Assembly (NCBI GenBank): GCA_965230515.1
Contig: OZ246007.1
Span: 1,178,001-1,242,000 of the forward strand
Source: JAJFKB01 sp965230515
GTDB lineage: Bacteria; Pseudomonadota; Gammaproteobacteria; Pseudomonadales; IMCC2047
DNA length: 64,000 bases
Reading direction: 5' to 3'
Shown here: piece by piece, positions 17,001 through 26,352 of the stretch
Numbering within the stretch: the stretch's first letter is position 1
How the letters are laid out: every line of letters begins with the position of its first letter
Program-made: the position numbers and the translations under genes
The notes under the pieces: model-generated
What the model saw: only the letters and a program-made list of their open reading frames with translations
What the model was told of the DNA's origin: nothing
Databases searched by the model: none

Positions 17001-17036
17001 AAAAAAAAGCCTCTCCACATGATCAATGGAGAGGCT
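17001..17036 (-). terminator. Rho-independent terminator of the cytochrome b561-yceI operon
   Basis: GCCTCTCCA (17009-17017) pairs with TGGAGAGGC (17027-17035). On the minus strand eight T follow (A at 17001-17008). It is 57 bases past the YceI stop. Confidence 0.9.
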
Positions 17037-17092
17037 CTTATGCTTGACTCCTTCTCATTAGAAGGTCATCTGATCTTCCGGCCGGGCTAAAT

Positions 17093-17680
17093 TCAACCTT
17101 GCCGAACACCTTCAATATGTAAATCAAACTCCACTTCTGTGGAGGCAGGTCCAAGGTCATAATCAATACCAAAATCCTTTAATGCAATTTTGGTGGTCCC
17201 CATAAATCCCTGTCGATAACCACCCCAGGGGTCAGGGCCACCGCCCACTTTAACCACCTCGATGGCAATCGGACGGGTAACGCCATGTAAGGTTAAATCG
17301 CCATGCAACACTGCTTTTCCCTCTCCGACGGATTCGACACGGGTACTGGCAAAGCTGGCCTTGGGAAACTTTTTAACGTATAGAAAATCCTTTCCCCGAA
17401 GGTGTTTATCCCTCTCCGCATGATTACTGTCTAGGCTTGCCGGATCTATCTCAATACTGACTTTTGTCGCCTCGATATTGTCCTCGTCATAGCTAAAGGT
17501 GCCTTCAAAGCGATTAAACCGCCCGGTGAGCCAGCTGTAGCCCAGATGCTGGATACGAAAATTAATCGCCGCATGCATACCTTTGGCATCCACAACGTAG
17601 TCTGCTGCATAGAGCGGGCTACTCAATCCCAGCACCATCAGAGCCATAATACCTATCACTTTATTAATACCCATTATCAT
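17093..17680 (-). CDS. yceI: YceI-family periplasmic protein
   Basis: A 195-residue protein with a signal peptide of about 25 residues (VIGIMALMVLGLSSPLYA). The YceI lipocalin-like barrel follows: NFRIQHLGYSWLTGRFNRFEG, then DPASLDSNHAERDKHLRGKDFL, then HGDLTLHGVTRPIAIEV. The barrel binds a polyprenoid or quinone-like molecule in the periplasm. It is 18 bases after the cytochrome b561 gene, the same pairing as the E. coli yceJ-yceI locus, so the two probably work together in quinone-linked electron transfer. Confidence 0.92.
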   Translation of the reverse strand: MIMGINKVIGIMALMVLGLSSPLYAADYVVDAKGMHAAINFRIQHLGYSWLTGRFNRFEGTFSYDEDNIEATKVSIEIDPASLDSNHAERDKHLRGKDFLYVKKFPKASFASTRVESVGEGKAVLHGDLTLHGVTRPIAIEVVKVGGGPDPWGGYRQGFMGTTKIALKDFGIDYDLGPASTEVEFDLHIEGVRQG

Positions 17681-17698
17681 ATCTATCTCCTGTCTGCT

Positions 17699-18274
17699 TT
17701 AAATTTCAGAATCCATGGTTTCAGCTTTTCTGCGCTTACCCAACATACGCATCAAAGTCTCATCTTTATCTATAAAATGGTGTTTCAGGGAAGCCAGTGT
17801 ATGGAGAAGAACCAGCCCCATCATCACCCAGGCAACCACTTCATGTATCTCACCCGCAATATCTTCCTGACTTTCGAACACCGGAAAACCTACAGGCAAA
17901 ACAAACCAGTCAAAAAACGACACTCCCCTGTCATCTGCAGTTGCAATCAGATAACCACTTAAAATAACAACCAATGTCAGCAGGTACATACCGGCGTGTG
18001 CAACTCGTGAACTGTTGATTTCCCAAAGGGCGAGCTTCGGTGAAGGATCCGGTAACGGATTACTGAGACGCCACACATAGCGCAACAATAGAAGAAAAAA
18101 TGTGAGTAGCCCCAGACTTTTATGGAGGTCCGGTGCGCGATGATACCAGGTATCGTAATAACCCAGATCGCGCATCCATATGCCCATCACAAACAGGCCA
18201 ATGATCAGAACAGCGAGAAGCCAATGCAGAATGATGGCGATCCATCCATAGCTATTCTTAGTATTCTTCAACAT
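17699..18274 (-). CDS. Cytochrome b561 (CybB/YceJ-like)
   Basis: A 191-residue, four-helix membrane protein. The histidines are placed as in bacterial cytochrome b561: ILHWLLA in helix 1, LHKSLGLLTF in helix 2, VAHAGMYLLTLVV in helix 3, and LLHTLASLKHHF in helix 4. It shuttles electrons between the quinone pool and a periplasmic acceptor, such as superoxide or the YceI ligand. It is first in the yceJ-yceI type operon. The length and the positions of the heme ligands are normal. Confidence 0.92.
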   Translation of the reverse strand: MLKNTKNSYGWIAIILHWLLAVLIIGLFVMGIWMRDLGYYDTWYHRAPDLHKSLGLLTFFLLLLRYVWRLSNPLPDPSPKLALWEINSSRVAHAGMYLLTLVVILSGYLIATADDRGVSFFDWFVLPVGFPVFESQEDIAGEIHEVVAWVMMGLVLLHTLASLKHHFIDKDETLMRMLGKRRKAETMDSEI

Positions 18275-18700
18275 TATTCTTCTATCATCCAGCCAGTCTC
18301 ATGATAATTAAAACGCAAAGCTGAATAAAAGTTCAGGTATCCCGGATTTTTTATTTTACATACTTGTCAGAATTTGACCAACAAAAACAAGGCAAAAGCG
18401 ACATTTATCAATCCATTGATTAATTGGATATATTTATACGCTAAGGAAGCATCAATCACCGAAATATTGAGCACAGCGGCAGTGCATGAGTTTCTTTAAA
18501 CAGGCAGCAAATAAACTATTACAACCAAATGAGTCAAAACTGTGTTGGACTTGAAACGACATTACTGGAAATATGAACCAGAATCTATTAACGCCACTAA
18601 ATTGTCGGTCAAGTGATCATTACCAATGGCTCAACACCAACAAATCTGGTATATCTGCGGTCACTTCGATTAGTATAATAAAGATACTAGAGCAATTCCC
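18275..18700. other. Divergent intergenic region, cytochrome b561/AraC
   Basis: 425 AT-rich bases with no gene. A TATAAT lies at 18674-18679, 22 bases before the AraC start, but no good -35 is seen, so that promoter would need the help of a regulator. No hairpin or repeat was found. Confidence 0.5.
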
Positions 18701-19759
18701 ATGCAGCTGATTATCGACGAATTAGTTAAACCGCGAATTGATTTAAATCTCCCGATTGAACCGGTAGTCTACTCTCGGCTTTTTCTTGAAAAATTAGCTG
18801 AGGAAGGTGTCCCAGCGAGCGAAGTCTTGGCGGGTACAAAACTATCCCCTGTTGACCTTGCTGAATCAAACAACTTAATATCAATCGCACAACAGATCCG
18901 CATTTACGCTAACATTGCGGAATTATCTAAAAATCCAACAGTAGGGCTATCACAAGGGCGAAGAATATTACCTCATCATCACGGTGTTTGGGGCTATGCC
19001 ATGCAGACGGCAGCTAATCTTGGCCAGGCAATTCGCATTTTTAATCAGTACTTTGACGTGGCGGGCCCGATAGCACGTCAAATACTTCAGGTTGATGGGG
19101 CAGTGGCGCGCTGGATTTCAACAGATGTTTTGCCGTTAGAACCAGCACGCAGAGTGGGCGTTGAAGAAATGCTCGCTGGTAACTTCACGCTATGCAAACA
19201 TCTCAGTGACAACAGGTTCAATCTTAATGCGCTTTACCTGGACTACGCTCGCCCTGAAGGTTACGAAAAGTATGAGGAGCTCTTTCAGTGTCCTATCCTA
19301 TTCAACCAAAACATCATAGAAATGAGGTTCGATGCGTCGCTTCTAAACCTTAAATTAAAGTACGCTGATTCTGAGACCGAGCGTGTTTGCGAGGAGCGGT
19401 GTCGCGAATTGATGGACAGGTTGGAAGCAGCCGGAAACATTGTAGACCGGGTCAGGCGAATAATTTACGAAAATCCATGTGATCGACGGGATGTAGATGC
19501 CGTGGCGTCGAAATTATGTATGAGTTCCAGGACATTGCGTAGGCATCTAACGAATGAAAACACTACATTTAGAGCAGTGCTTAATGAGGTGAGGGAAGCA
19601 CTTGCCATCGACTACCTTTGCAGCACAGACCTTTCAGTTGACGAAATAGGTTTCCTGCTCGGATATTCCGAAACATCTAGTTTCCGTCATGCCTTTAAAC
19701 AGTGGACCGGCGAGAACCCTACAGGCTATCGAAATCAACGAAAAAAGCCTTCTAGCTAA
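18701..19759 (+). CDS. AraC-family regulator with Arabinose_bd-type ligand domain
   Basis: A 352-residue protein. Residues about 25-215 match the ligand-binding domain found in OruR/ArgR-like AraC proteins (GLSQGRRILPHHHGVWGYAM and the AIRIFNQYFDV repeat region). The C-terminal helix-turn-helix pair covers DVDAVASKLCMSSRTLRRHL and VDEIGFLLGYSETSSFRHAF, ending WTGENPTGYRNQ. It is first in a plus-strand set that ends with a TonB receptor and is the likely regulator of that set. No clear ribosome site precedes the ATG. Confidence 0.9.
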   Translation: MQLIIDELVKPRIDLNLPIEPVVYSRLFLEKLAEEGVPASEVLAGTKLSPVDLAESNNLISIAQQIRIYANIAELSKNPTVGLSQGRRILPHHHGVWGYAMQTAANLGQAIRIFNQYFDVAGPIARQILQVDGAVARWISTDVLPLEPARRVGVEEMLAGNFTLCKHLSDNRFNLNALYLDYARPEGYEKYEELFQCPILFNQNIIEMRFDASLLNLKLKYADSETERVCEERCRELMDRLEAAGNIVDRVRRIIYENPCDRRDVDAVASKLCMSSRTLRRHLTNENTTFRAVLNEVREALAIDYLCSTDLSVDEIGFLLGYSETSSFRHAFKQWTGENPTGYRNQRKKPSS

Positions 19760-19874
19760 TCCAAATGATTAATCTCTGGCCTACTTTCACATATTTTTGT
19801 GTCCCTATCCGCATTTCGATGACCTTTATTCACTGATATATTTAGAATCACCATAACCCCTAAAGGTGATTATC

Positions 19875-21047
19875 TTGTCCATTGTTGGCGTAACACAGTA
19901 TCGTAACGCATCAAACCACAGTATTGATAATCTCTGGACAATAGCCAGTGTAGTAATCGGCTCCGGAATAGCCCTATTGGCGCTATATCTTGGGCCTCTT
20001 CTGGTGGGTGAATATATTGCGGCACTTGATGTATCCGACTCAAGAGCCGGGTTAATTATGTCTGCAGAAATGTCAGGTTTTACCCTGGGCGCAGCATTAC
20101 TGTTTGTATTTCTGGCTAAAAACTGGCGAGGGATTGTCATTACAGCACTGTTACTTATGATATTAGGTAATGCAATCAGCCTGCTTGTTAATGGATTGTC
20201 CGCATTTGTAATATCCCGCTTCATTGCAGGTCTCGGTGCAGGTATATTGATGACGATGACGATTGAGGTCATTGCATTAATGCGGAATCCCGATCGAATT
20301 TATGGGTTATGGACGATTGGTCAGCTCGCGCTCGGCGCAACGGGTATGATTATTTTTCCTGCGATTATAGCCAGTCAGGGTATTAAAACTGTATTCCTGA
20401 TTTGGGCGATACTCGCGATGATACTGTTTGCCAGCGTACAGTTCTATCCTCATGGGCGCGATTCGGTTAGTAGTCCAAATACTGAAAATAAAACAGCCCA
20501 CAGAAGTATCCTTGGGCTACTTTGTTTGGGCGGACTTTTTGTGTACTACTGTGGCCAGGCGGGCGTTTGGGTATACATGGAACGTGTGGGTACTTCCTGG
20601 AATCTCTCACCACAAATGGTCGCAGACACCCTGTTTTTAAGCCTGATAGCGGGAATTGTTGGATCTGGGTTAGCAATCCTGGTTGGCAACCGGTTTGGCC
20701 GATCTATACCGCTCTCAGTGAGCATGATCCTTTCCGCCATATCCATACTACTGATAATCCAGTTCAGCGGAGCAAATATGTTTGTTCTAGCCACTTGCCT
20801 GTTTAATTTTGGTTGGTACCTTTTTCTCCCCTATATTTCTGCGGTTATAGCAGCGATAGATAATACTGGTAAGTTGCTGGTTGGCCTTTCACTTACTTTC
20901 CCAGCAGGTCTTGCAGCAGGTCCGGCCATAGCTTCTTTACTCATTGGTGATGCTGGCAATCTTACTCCGGGCCTGATTTTTGGATTGATATCCGTCCCCT
21001 TTGGTTTGATTCTAATTCTACCTGCAAGCCGTGTTCGCTCAATTTAA
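19875..21047 (+). CDS. Major facilitator superfamily transporter
   Basis: The start is taken at the TTG at 19875, because AAAGGTGA lies 5-6 bases before it; the GTG at 19866 falls inside that box. The 390-residue protein has 12 hydrophobic segments in two halves. The A-motif-like linker is not strongly conserved. Segment 1 begins NLWTIASVVIGSGIALLALY, and SVSMILSAISILLIIQF lies in the second half. It is the inner-membrane carrier that complements the TonB receptor four genes on. The substrate is unknown. Confidence 0.82.
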   Translation: MSIVGVTQYRNASNHSIDNLWTIASVVIGSGIALLALYLGPLLVGEYIAALDVSDSRAGLIMSAEMSGFTLGAALLFVFLAKNWRGIVITALLLMILGNAISLLVNGLSAFVISRFIAGLGAGILMTMTIEVIALMRNPDRIYGLWTIGQLALGATGMIIFPAIIASQGIKTVFLIWAILAMILFASVQFYPHGRDSVSSPNTENKTAHRSILGLLCLGGLFVYYCGQAGVWVYMERVGTSWNLSPQMVADTLFLSLIAGIVGSGLAILVGNRFGRSIPLSVSMILSAISILLIIQFSGANMFVLATCLFNFGWYLFLPYISAVIAAIDNTGKLLVGLSLTFPAGLAAGPAIASLLIGDAGNLTPGLIFGLISVPFGLILILPASRVRSI

Positions 21048-21298
21048 AGGATGAATCAAAGCTTCCTGAAAACTCTCTCGTATTTCTCCTGCTTCTTTGG
21101 GTTCTATTTCCTGCGTTATAAATCGAAATCAATGGCACGCTATTCGAACTCCACATAGAGAGATCGTTTTTTCCCCACCAATATGTTTGGCCTTAAATCA
21201 CATATAACAGGCCCCGATTCACTGTATCCATTAGCCTTAAAAGAACAAAATTAATATGTAATAAATTCCTTATACGACACAACGGGGCGAACACGAAA

Positions 21299-22378
21299 AT
21301 GGCTAAGATCAGTGAACAACGACTTGCAAGGTATCGCGAGCTTGCGAACATTCCATCAATGGAAATTGAGGATCCATCGGTACGCGCCATCTATCAACGC
21401 ATGCAGGAAGAAGGTGCCCAGATCAAGGATATGAGAGACAGCAACTTAGGGATGTACCAGGCGCCTTTCACCAAAGAGATGAACAGTCTGGATATCGCCT
21501 GTGTAGGCATACCGATGGAGAATTCCATACCGCTACGCACCAGCACCCGGAATGGGCCGCAGGCATTGCGGCAGTGGTCGCAATGGATGGGGCCTGTTCA
21601 CGAGACTTGGGGCACCATTCCATTTGAACTCTTCAGCGTCGGGGATTACGGAGACATCGCGTTTGAGGAGGAAAATATCATGGCGCGCATTGAACAGATC
21701 TATACCCTCTATGACCAGTTTTATCGCGCTGACATTAATACCCTTTCAGTGGGTGGTGAGCACACCATGACATACCCAATTATGAAAGCACTGGGTCAGC
21801 ATGAGCCCCTGGGAATGATTCATGTCGATGCACACGCAGACACGGGAGGTGCAATTATACCGGGAGACTCGAATGTACTGAGCATTAATGACGCCAGTCC
21901 ATTTCGGCACTCTGTTATTGCTGGTGTTCTCGATCCTGAGCGGTGTGTACAGATCGGCATGCGAGGGAGGGGTGAACACTTCTGGGACTTTTCTCACAAG
22001 ACCGGCATGCGTGTGATAACAGCGACGGAATTCTATGACATGGGCGTTGATGCAGTAATTCAAGAAACGCACCGGATCATTGGTAATGGGCCTTGTTATA
22101 TCACTATCGATAACGATGGCATTGACCCTGTCGACATGCCGGCAACCGGATTACCCGAACCCTTTGGTATTAGCGCGTTGGACACCAGACGGATATTGCG
22201 CGGTGCAAAGGGCCTGAACGTTGTCGGAGCAGACTTTGCTGAACTAAGCCCAGATAACGATCCAACCGGACAATCAGCAAATATTTCTGCGGCGCTCTGT
22301 TTTGAGATGCTGTGTTTATTGGCCGAATCTCGAGCACTACGCACAGATGATCGCCGTAAAACCCACTGGAACAAATAA
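21299..22378 (+). CDS. Ureohydrolase (agmatinase/arginase superfamily)
   Basis: A 359-residue protein with the whole dinuclear manganese site of the superfamily: GGEHTM (152-157), HVDAHAD (175-181), and TIDNDGIDP (269-277), with Asp271 and Asp273 as ligands, then MPATGLPEPFG. These enzymes split urea from guanidino compounds. The N-terminal 60 residues are longer than in E. coli SpeB. With an MFS carrier, a TonB receptor and an AraC regulator nearby, the substrate is probably an imported guanidino compound and not cellular agmatine; that is inference. The 250 bases before it hold no evident gene. Confidence 0.88.
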   Translation: MAKISEQRLARYRELANIPSMEIEDPSVRAIYQRMQEEGAQIKDMRDSNLGMYQAPFTKEMNSLDIACVGIPMENSIPLRTSTRNGPQALRQWSQWMGPVHETWGTIPFELFSVGDYGDIAFEEENIMARIEQIYTLYDQFYRADINTLSVGGEHTMTYPIMKALGQHEPLGMIHVDAHADTGGAIIPGDSNVLSINDASPFRHSVIAGVLDPERCVQIGMRGRGEHFWDFSHKTGMRVITATEFYDMGVDAVIQETHRIIGNGPCYITIDNDGIDPVDMPATGLPEPFGISALDTRRILRGAKGLNVVGADFAELSPDNDPTGQSANISAALCFEMLCLLAESRALRTDDRRKTHWNK

Positions 22379-22408
22379 CTCCAGACAATAAGAAAACAGG
22401 AGTAAACG

Positions 22409-23650
22409 ATGAGCGACAAATTGAGAGGCCAATGGAATAAGCGAGAAGGTTATGGAGGACCCGAATCTTTCCCTGAAAAAGAGTTGGCAGATTATGCCGT
22501 GGGAAATACAGATGCACTAGGGGGACAAAAATATACCGTATACCTATCTGATGGAAGAGTGCTTCATTACAGTTTTACCGGAGCGACAACGTTGGACAGA
22601 AAATGCTTACAAGGTGAGCAAATATTTAGTGGCAAGAACTTTAAATATGCGGCAACTGAGACTGCTCCTGGGATATTTTTCATTAAGCATGGCTATAACA
22701 ACAACGAGCGCCTGACCACGTGTATTACATTAGACTTAAATCGCAACCAAGCGGTGGTTGTCGACGGTGAAATTCCCGCTGAAGGGGACTGCGACTACCG
22801 TGTTCGCAAGACACATATCGGCGGTATTATCGATGCTCCCCCTAAATATGGAAATGCTTTAGAACCAGATTTTCCCTCCGATTTGGTTCGAAAACGATTT
22901 GTTGCTCAGTATTCGGAACGTTACGCTTGGGAGTTGATATACATAAACGACCACCTCGTAACTTGGCAAGGACTGAAGGGAAACCCAGGAATTGGAGATA
23001 CGGAAGAATATCAAGCAAGTTCATTTGCCCCAGGCATATACGTAGTCAGCTGGAGCGAAAAAGAAGAAACTCTGGCTGCAGTATTTCTCTACAATTTTAA
23101 TGAAAGAACAATCACCGGTCACATGTGGGGGTACGTCCCGGAAACGCAGAAACATCTTCACGCACCATTGGGTGGCAAGATAATCCATCCCGACCAATAT
23201 GGACTTAAGCATACCCTCCCAGGCGATACTGATACCGAAGCAAAGTTAAAGCAAAAAAATATCGATATCGTTCTGCGTTCTCATAGTCGCATCTGGAATA
23301 TGGGTAATTACGATGAGATTCCTGAGATCTACGCTGAAGATTACAAAGCTCACTTCATCTGTGGGATGGAATTTTCAGGGCATGAAGGCTTGCGTGAAAC
23401 AGTTACAAACCATCGGACGGCCTTTCCAGACTGGACAGAAAAGGTCGTCGATATTATTGCCGATGGCGATCGCGTTGTTACCCGCTATATCTCGACCGCT
23501 ACCCATGAAGGGGAGTTTCAGGGAATTTCTGCGACCGGTCGCAAGATAGAGATTAACGAGGTCTCAATCCATCGGGTGCTGAACGAAAAAATCGTTGAAC
23601 AATGGGGATTTCCGGATGGACTTAGTCACTTGAAACAGCTCACGGATTGA
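22409..23650 (+). CDS. MoaF-like/SnoaL-like fusion protein
   Basis: A 413-residue protein. Residues about 25-140 (KYTVYLSDGRVLHYSFTGA) and about 155-255 (YAWELIYINDHLVTWQGLKG) look like the N- and C-terminal lipocalin barrels of MoaF proteins. Residues about 275-413 are a SnoaL-like/NTF2 domain (GNYDEIPEIYAEDYKAHF, then WGFPDGLSHLKQL). No signal peptide is present. MoaF proteins are linked to amine metabolism, and SnoaL folds often act on ketones or polyketide-like substrates. The gene is 30 bases from the ureohydrolase gene and likely works on the same compound. Domain calls are pattern-based. Confidence 0.6.
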   Translation: MSDKLRGQWNKREGYGGPESFPEKELADYAVGNTDALGGQKYTVYLSDGRVLHYSFTGATTLDRKCLQGEQIFSGKNFKYAATETAPGIFFIKHGYNNNERLTTCITLDLNRNQAVVVDGEIPAEGDCDYRVRKTHIGGIIDAPPKYGNALEPDFPSDLVRKRFVAQYSERYAWELIYINDHLVTWQGLKGNPGIGDTEEYQASSFAPGIYVVSWSEKEETLAAVFLYNFNERTITGHMWGYVPETQKHLHAPLGGKIIHPDQYGLKHTLPGDTDTEAKLKQKNIDIVLRSHSRIWNMGNYDEIPEIYAEDYKAHFICGMEFSGHEGLRETVTNHRTAFPDWTEKVVDIIADGDRVVTRYISTATHEGEFQGISATGRKIEINEVSIHRVLNEKIVEQWGFPDGLSHLKQLTD

Positions 23651-23660
23651 TAAACCAGAA

Positions 23661-23697
23661 CCATGGCTAGTATGGCTTCTTGGTGCTCTAGCCACGG
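23661..23697 (+). terminator. Possible hairpin terminator or attenuator before the TonB receptor gene
   Basis: CCATGGCTAG (23661-23670) pairs with CTAGCCACGG (23688-23697) with one mismatch. Only a weak T stretch follows (TCTTTATATAG). It would reduce read-through from the MoaF-like gene. Confidence 0.4.
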
Positions 23698-23753
23698 TCT
23701 TTATATAGAAGGGCTTTAAATAATAACTAATTCATTCGAAAGAGAGGTTTGTT

Positions 23754-26033
23754 ATGAAACTTAAACTGATTGCTACAAGGGCACTGCTAGGTATCAGTAT
23801 ATCGGCGACTATAGGAACAGGTTTGGCATATGCTTCTGTATTGGAAGAAGTAGTCGTGACCGCCCAGAAACGCGAGCAGAATCTGCAAGACGTAGGTGTA
23901 TCGGTAACCGCAATGTCTGGGGATCAGATGTCAGCGCTTGGATTTGATAATACTCAGGAAATCACTCAGCAAGTCCCCGGTTTTCAAATGCAAACATTTA
24001 CGCCGGGGCTTTTGGCTTTCAACCTTCGCGGCATTTCTCAAAACAATTTCGCAGACAATATGGAAGCTCCGGTGGCAGCCTATTTTGACGAGGTCTACGT
24101 CGGTAGTATGAATGCAATCGGTGGTCAAATGTACGATATGGAGCGCACCGAAGTTTTACGTGGTCCTCAAGGCACTCTATTTGGCCGTAATGCTACTGGT
24201 GGTTTAGTCCATTTTGTCACCAAGAACGCTGACAGCGATAATCTCAATGGATATGTACGTGTAGAAGCTTCCGAGTTTGATTCTTATAATCTAGAGGCCG
24301 CAGTTGGTGGTGCGCTGAATGATACCGTGCGTTACCGAGTGGCTGGACGCTGGGAGCAATCCGATGGTTATTTTGAATCGGGTGCCAATACCGCCGAAGG
24401 GATAGCCACAGCGAATGCATTTTTTGATGGTTTATTTGGGCTTCCCAATGGAACCATAGATACTCCAGCAGGCGGCAATGGTAGTGACGCTATTGGCGCC
24501 GACGCCTACTCAATACGCACTAAATTACAAATTGATGCAAGTGATAGCACCACCATTGATATGACGGTAACTTACTCGAAAGATGATGACGTGCCGGTTG
24601 GACAGTATGTATCCTATTTGGTGGGTCTAGAAGATAACGGACTTGGCTTGGAAATCGATGCCGATAACCCGTTGACCGGAGATGTGCACAAGCATTCTGG
24701 CAGTGACGCTTCCTTTGACGAAGACACGGGTTTTGATCGTGACATTGCCAGTATGACGGCGAAAGTCACTTCAGAGCTATCCAACGGCATTGAATTCGTT
24801 TCTATCACTAACTGGCTCGATATGGATAAGTCCCAAAGGGAAAATGTGGGTGGTGCAGCCTACGACTTCTCTTTCATAACTGAAGCGGACTATGAGCAAT
24901 GGTCACAGGAGTTTAGGTTGTCGGGAGAAGGCGACAGCCACCGTTGGCAGGCAGGTGTCTATTACTTGGATATGGAGATTGAATCCTTGTATTCTACTGG
25001 CGGACCGCTATTTTTTACAGATCCCGGGGGTAGGGTTGATACTTTTACCGAAATGGAATCCACTAACTGGTCCGTATTTGGTCAGGTTGAGTTTGATTTA
25101 ACCGACACGTTAACGTTGATCACTGGTTTACGCTGGTCTCAGGATGATAAAGACATTAATAGTCAGGTTGTAGCAACCAGGAGCGTTTTAGATCCTGGTT
25201 TTAACCCGATCCCGGATGGTACAGTTCTGTCCGACCTGGCAGATTTAGATAGTAGCATTTCGAAAATTGATTACGGTGATTATGCTGCCCGGTTACAGTT
25301 GAACTGGCAAGCGAACGATGACACGCTGGTTTTTGTTTCCTATAACCGCGGCATAAAAGGTGGCAACTGGTCTGTCGGCGGGCTTGGTGTTGCCGCTGAT
25401 CAGATCAAGCATGATGAAGAGACGCTTCATGCCCATGAACTAGGCGTTAAAACAAGTTTTGCCGACGGTTTGGCACGTTTGAATGCGACGGTTTTCTACT
25501 ATGACTATCAGGATTATCAGGCATTTTCTCTGTTTGCTTTAGTACCACAGGTTGAGAATACGGATGCGACGGCTCAGGGCGGCGAAATTGAGTTAACGCT
25601 GTTGCCGACTGATAACTGGGATATTATGTTAGGCCTTTCCATTATCGACTCAGAGGTTGATGAGGTTATAGCGCCATTTGGAAATGTTAAAAACGTTGAA
25701 TTGCCTCAATCACCGGGTTATAGCTTTAATTACCTTGTCCGCTACAACTGGGATGCACTGGGCGGTAACATTGCCCTTCAGCTTGATGGAGTCTACAACG
25801 ATGACCAGTTTATAGAAAGCCATAATGGCGACTCATCACAACAAGATGCCTACGGTACTACTAATGCCAGTATTAGTTACACCTCTCGTGACGGCGGATG
25901 GAAAGTTCGCGGCTGGGTAAAAAACCTGACTGATGAAGAATATGCAATCTATAGTCTAGATGTTGGCGGGATTGTGATTCGCCAATATGGTCCACCTCGT
26001 TGGTACGGCTTGACCGTTTCATACAACTGGTAG
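23754..26033 (+). CDS. TonB-dependent outer-membrane receptor
   Basis: A 759-residue receptor. A signal peptide of about 27 residues is followed by a TonB box (LEEVVVTAQKREQNLQDVGV) and a plug domain with FNLRGISQN and TEVLRGPQGTLFGRNATGG. A 22-strand barrel ends in the aromatic tail LTVSYNW. The sequence style (VVVTAQKRE, GPQGTLFGRN) is of the family used for plant or algal compounds, steroids and similar in Sphingomonads and marine gammaproteobacteria. It imports the substrate of the AraC/MFS/ureohydrolase set. An AGAGAGG box precedes the ATG. Confidence 0.95.
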   Translation: MKLKLIATRALLGISISATIGTGLAYASVLEEVVVTAQKREQNLQDVGVSVTAMSGDQMSALGFDNTQEITQQVPGFQMQTFTPGLLAFNLRGISQNNFADNMEAPVAAYFDEVYVGSMNAIGGQMYDMERTEVLRGPQGTLFGRNATGGLVHFVTKNADSDNLNGYVRVEASEFDSYNLEAAVGGALNDTVRYRVAGRWEQSDGYFESGANTAEGIATANAFFDGLFGLPNGTIDTPAGGNGSDAIGADAYSIRTKLQIDASDSTTIDMTVTYSKDDDVPVGQYVSYLVGLEDNGLGLEIDADNPLTGDVHKHSGSDASFDEDTGFDRDIASMTAKVTSELSNGIEFVSITNWLDMDKSQRENVGGAAYDFSFITEADYEQWSQEFRLSGEGDSHRWQAGVYYLDMEIESLYSTGGPLFFTDPGGRVDTFTEMESTNWSVFGQVEFDLTDTLTLITGLRWSQDDKDINSQVVATRSVLDPGFNPIPDGTVLSDLADLDSSISKIDYGDYAARLQLNWQANDDTLVFVSYNRGIKGGNWSVGGLGVAADQIKHDEETLHAHELGVKTSFADGLARLNATVFYYDYQDYQAFSLFALVPQVENTDATAQGGEIELTLLPTDNWDIMLGLSIIDSEVDEVIAPFGNVKNVELPQSPGYSFNYLVRYNWDALGGNIALQLDGVYNDDQFIESHNGDSSQQDAYGTTNASISYTSRDGGWKVRGWVKNLTDEEYAIYSLDVGGIVIRQYGPPRWYGLTVSYNW

Positions 26034-26053
26034 TTGTCCCCATACAAATCAGC

Positions 26054-26099
26054 AGCTGCCGGTGTTCGCATACTAAAACGTACCGGCAGCTAAACTTTT
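26054..26099 (+). terminator. Rho-independent terminator of the TonB receptor gene
   Basis: AGCTGCCGGT (26054-26063) and ACCGGCAGCT (26082-26091) are perfect 10-base arms with an 18-base loop, followed by AAACTTTTC. It begins 21 bases past the stop. Confidence 0.75.
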
Positions 26100-26352
26100 C
26101 AAATATTTCTGTAAAAACCACTGCCGATTGAATTTGACGGCGTAGCTGTGTATTGATGCAGCACCGCTGAGATTTGCAGACTGCACTCTACTCTTTGGCA
26201 GCCACACAACCCGATGACCACCCACTTATAGGTAGGACTTTTGAGAGCCATTAAGATTGCCAAATGAATGGTTACCTAAAAGGTGTTATTAAGATTACGG
26301 GTATAGTTTGTGTAATACATACCACATTACAAAGAAATCCCAAGGGTATCTC
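26100..26352. other. Intergenic region between convergent genes
   Basis: About 250 bases between the TonB receptor and the DUF2802 gene. No gene, repeat or convincing terminator for the flagellar operon was found here. Confidence 0.5.
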
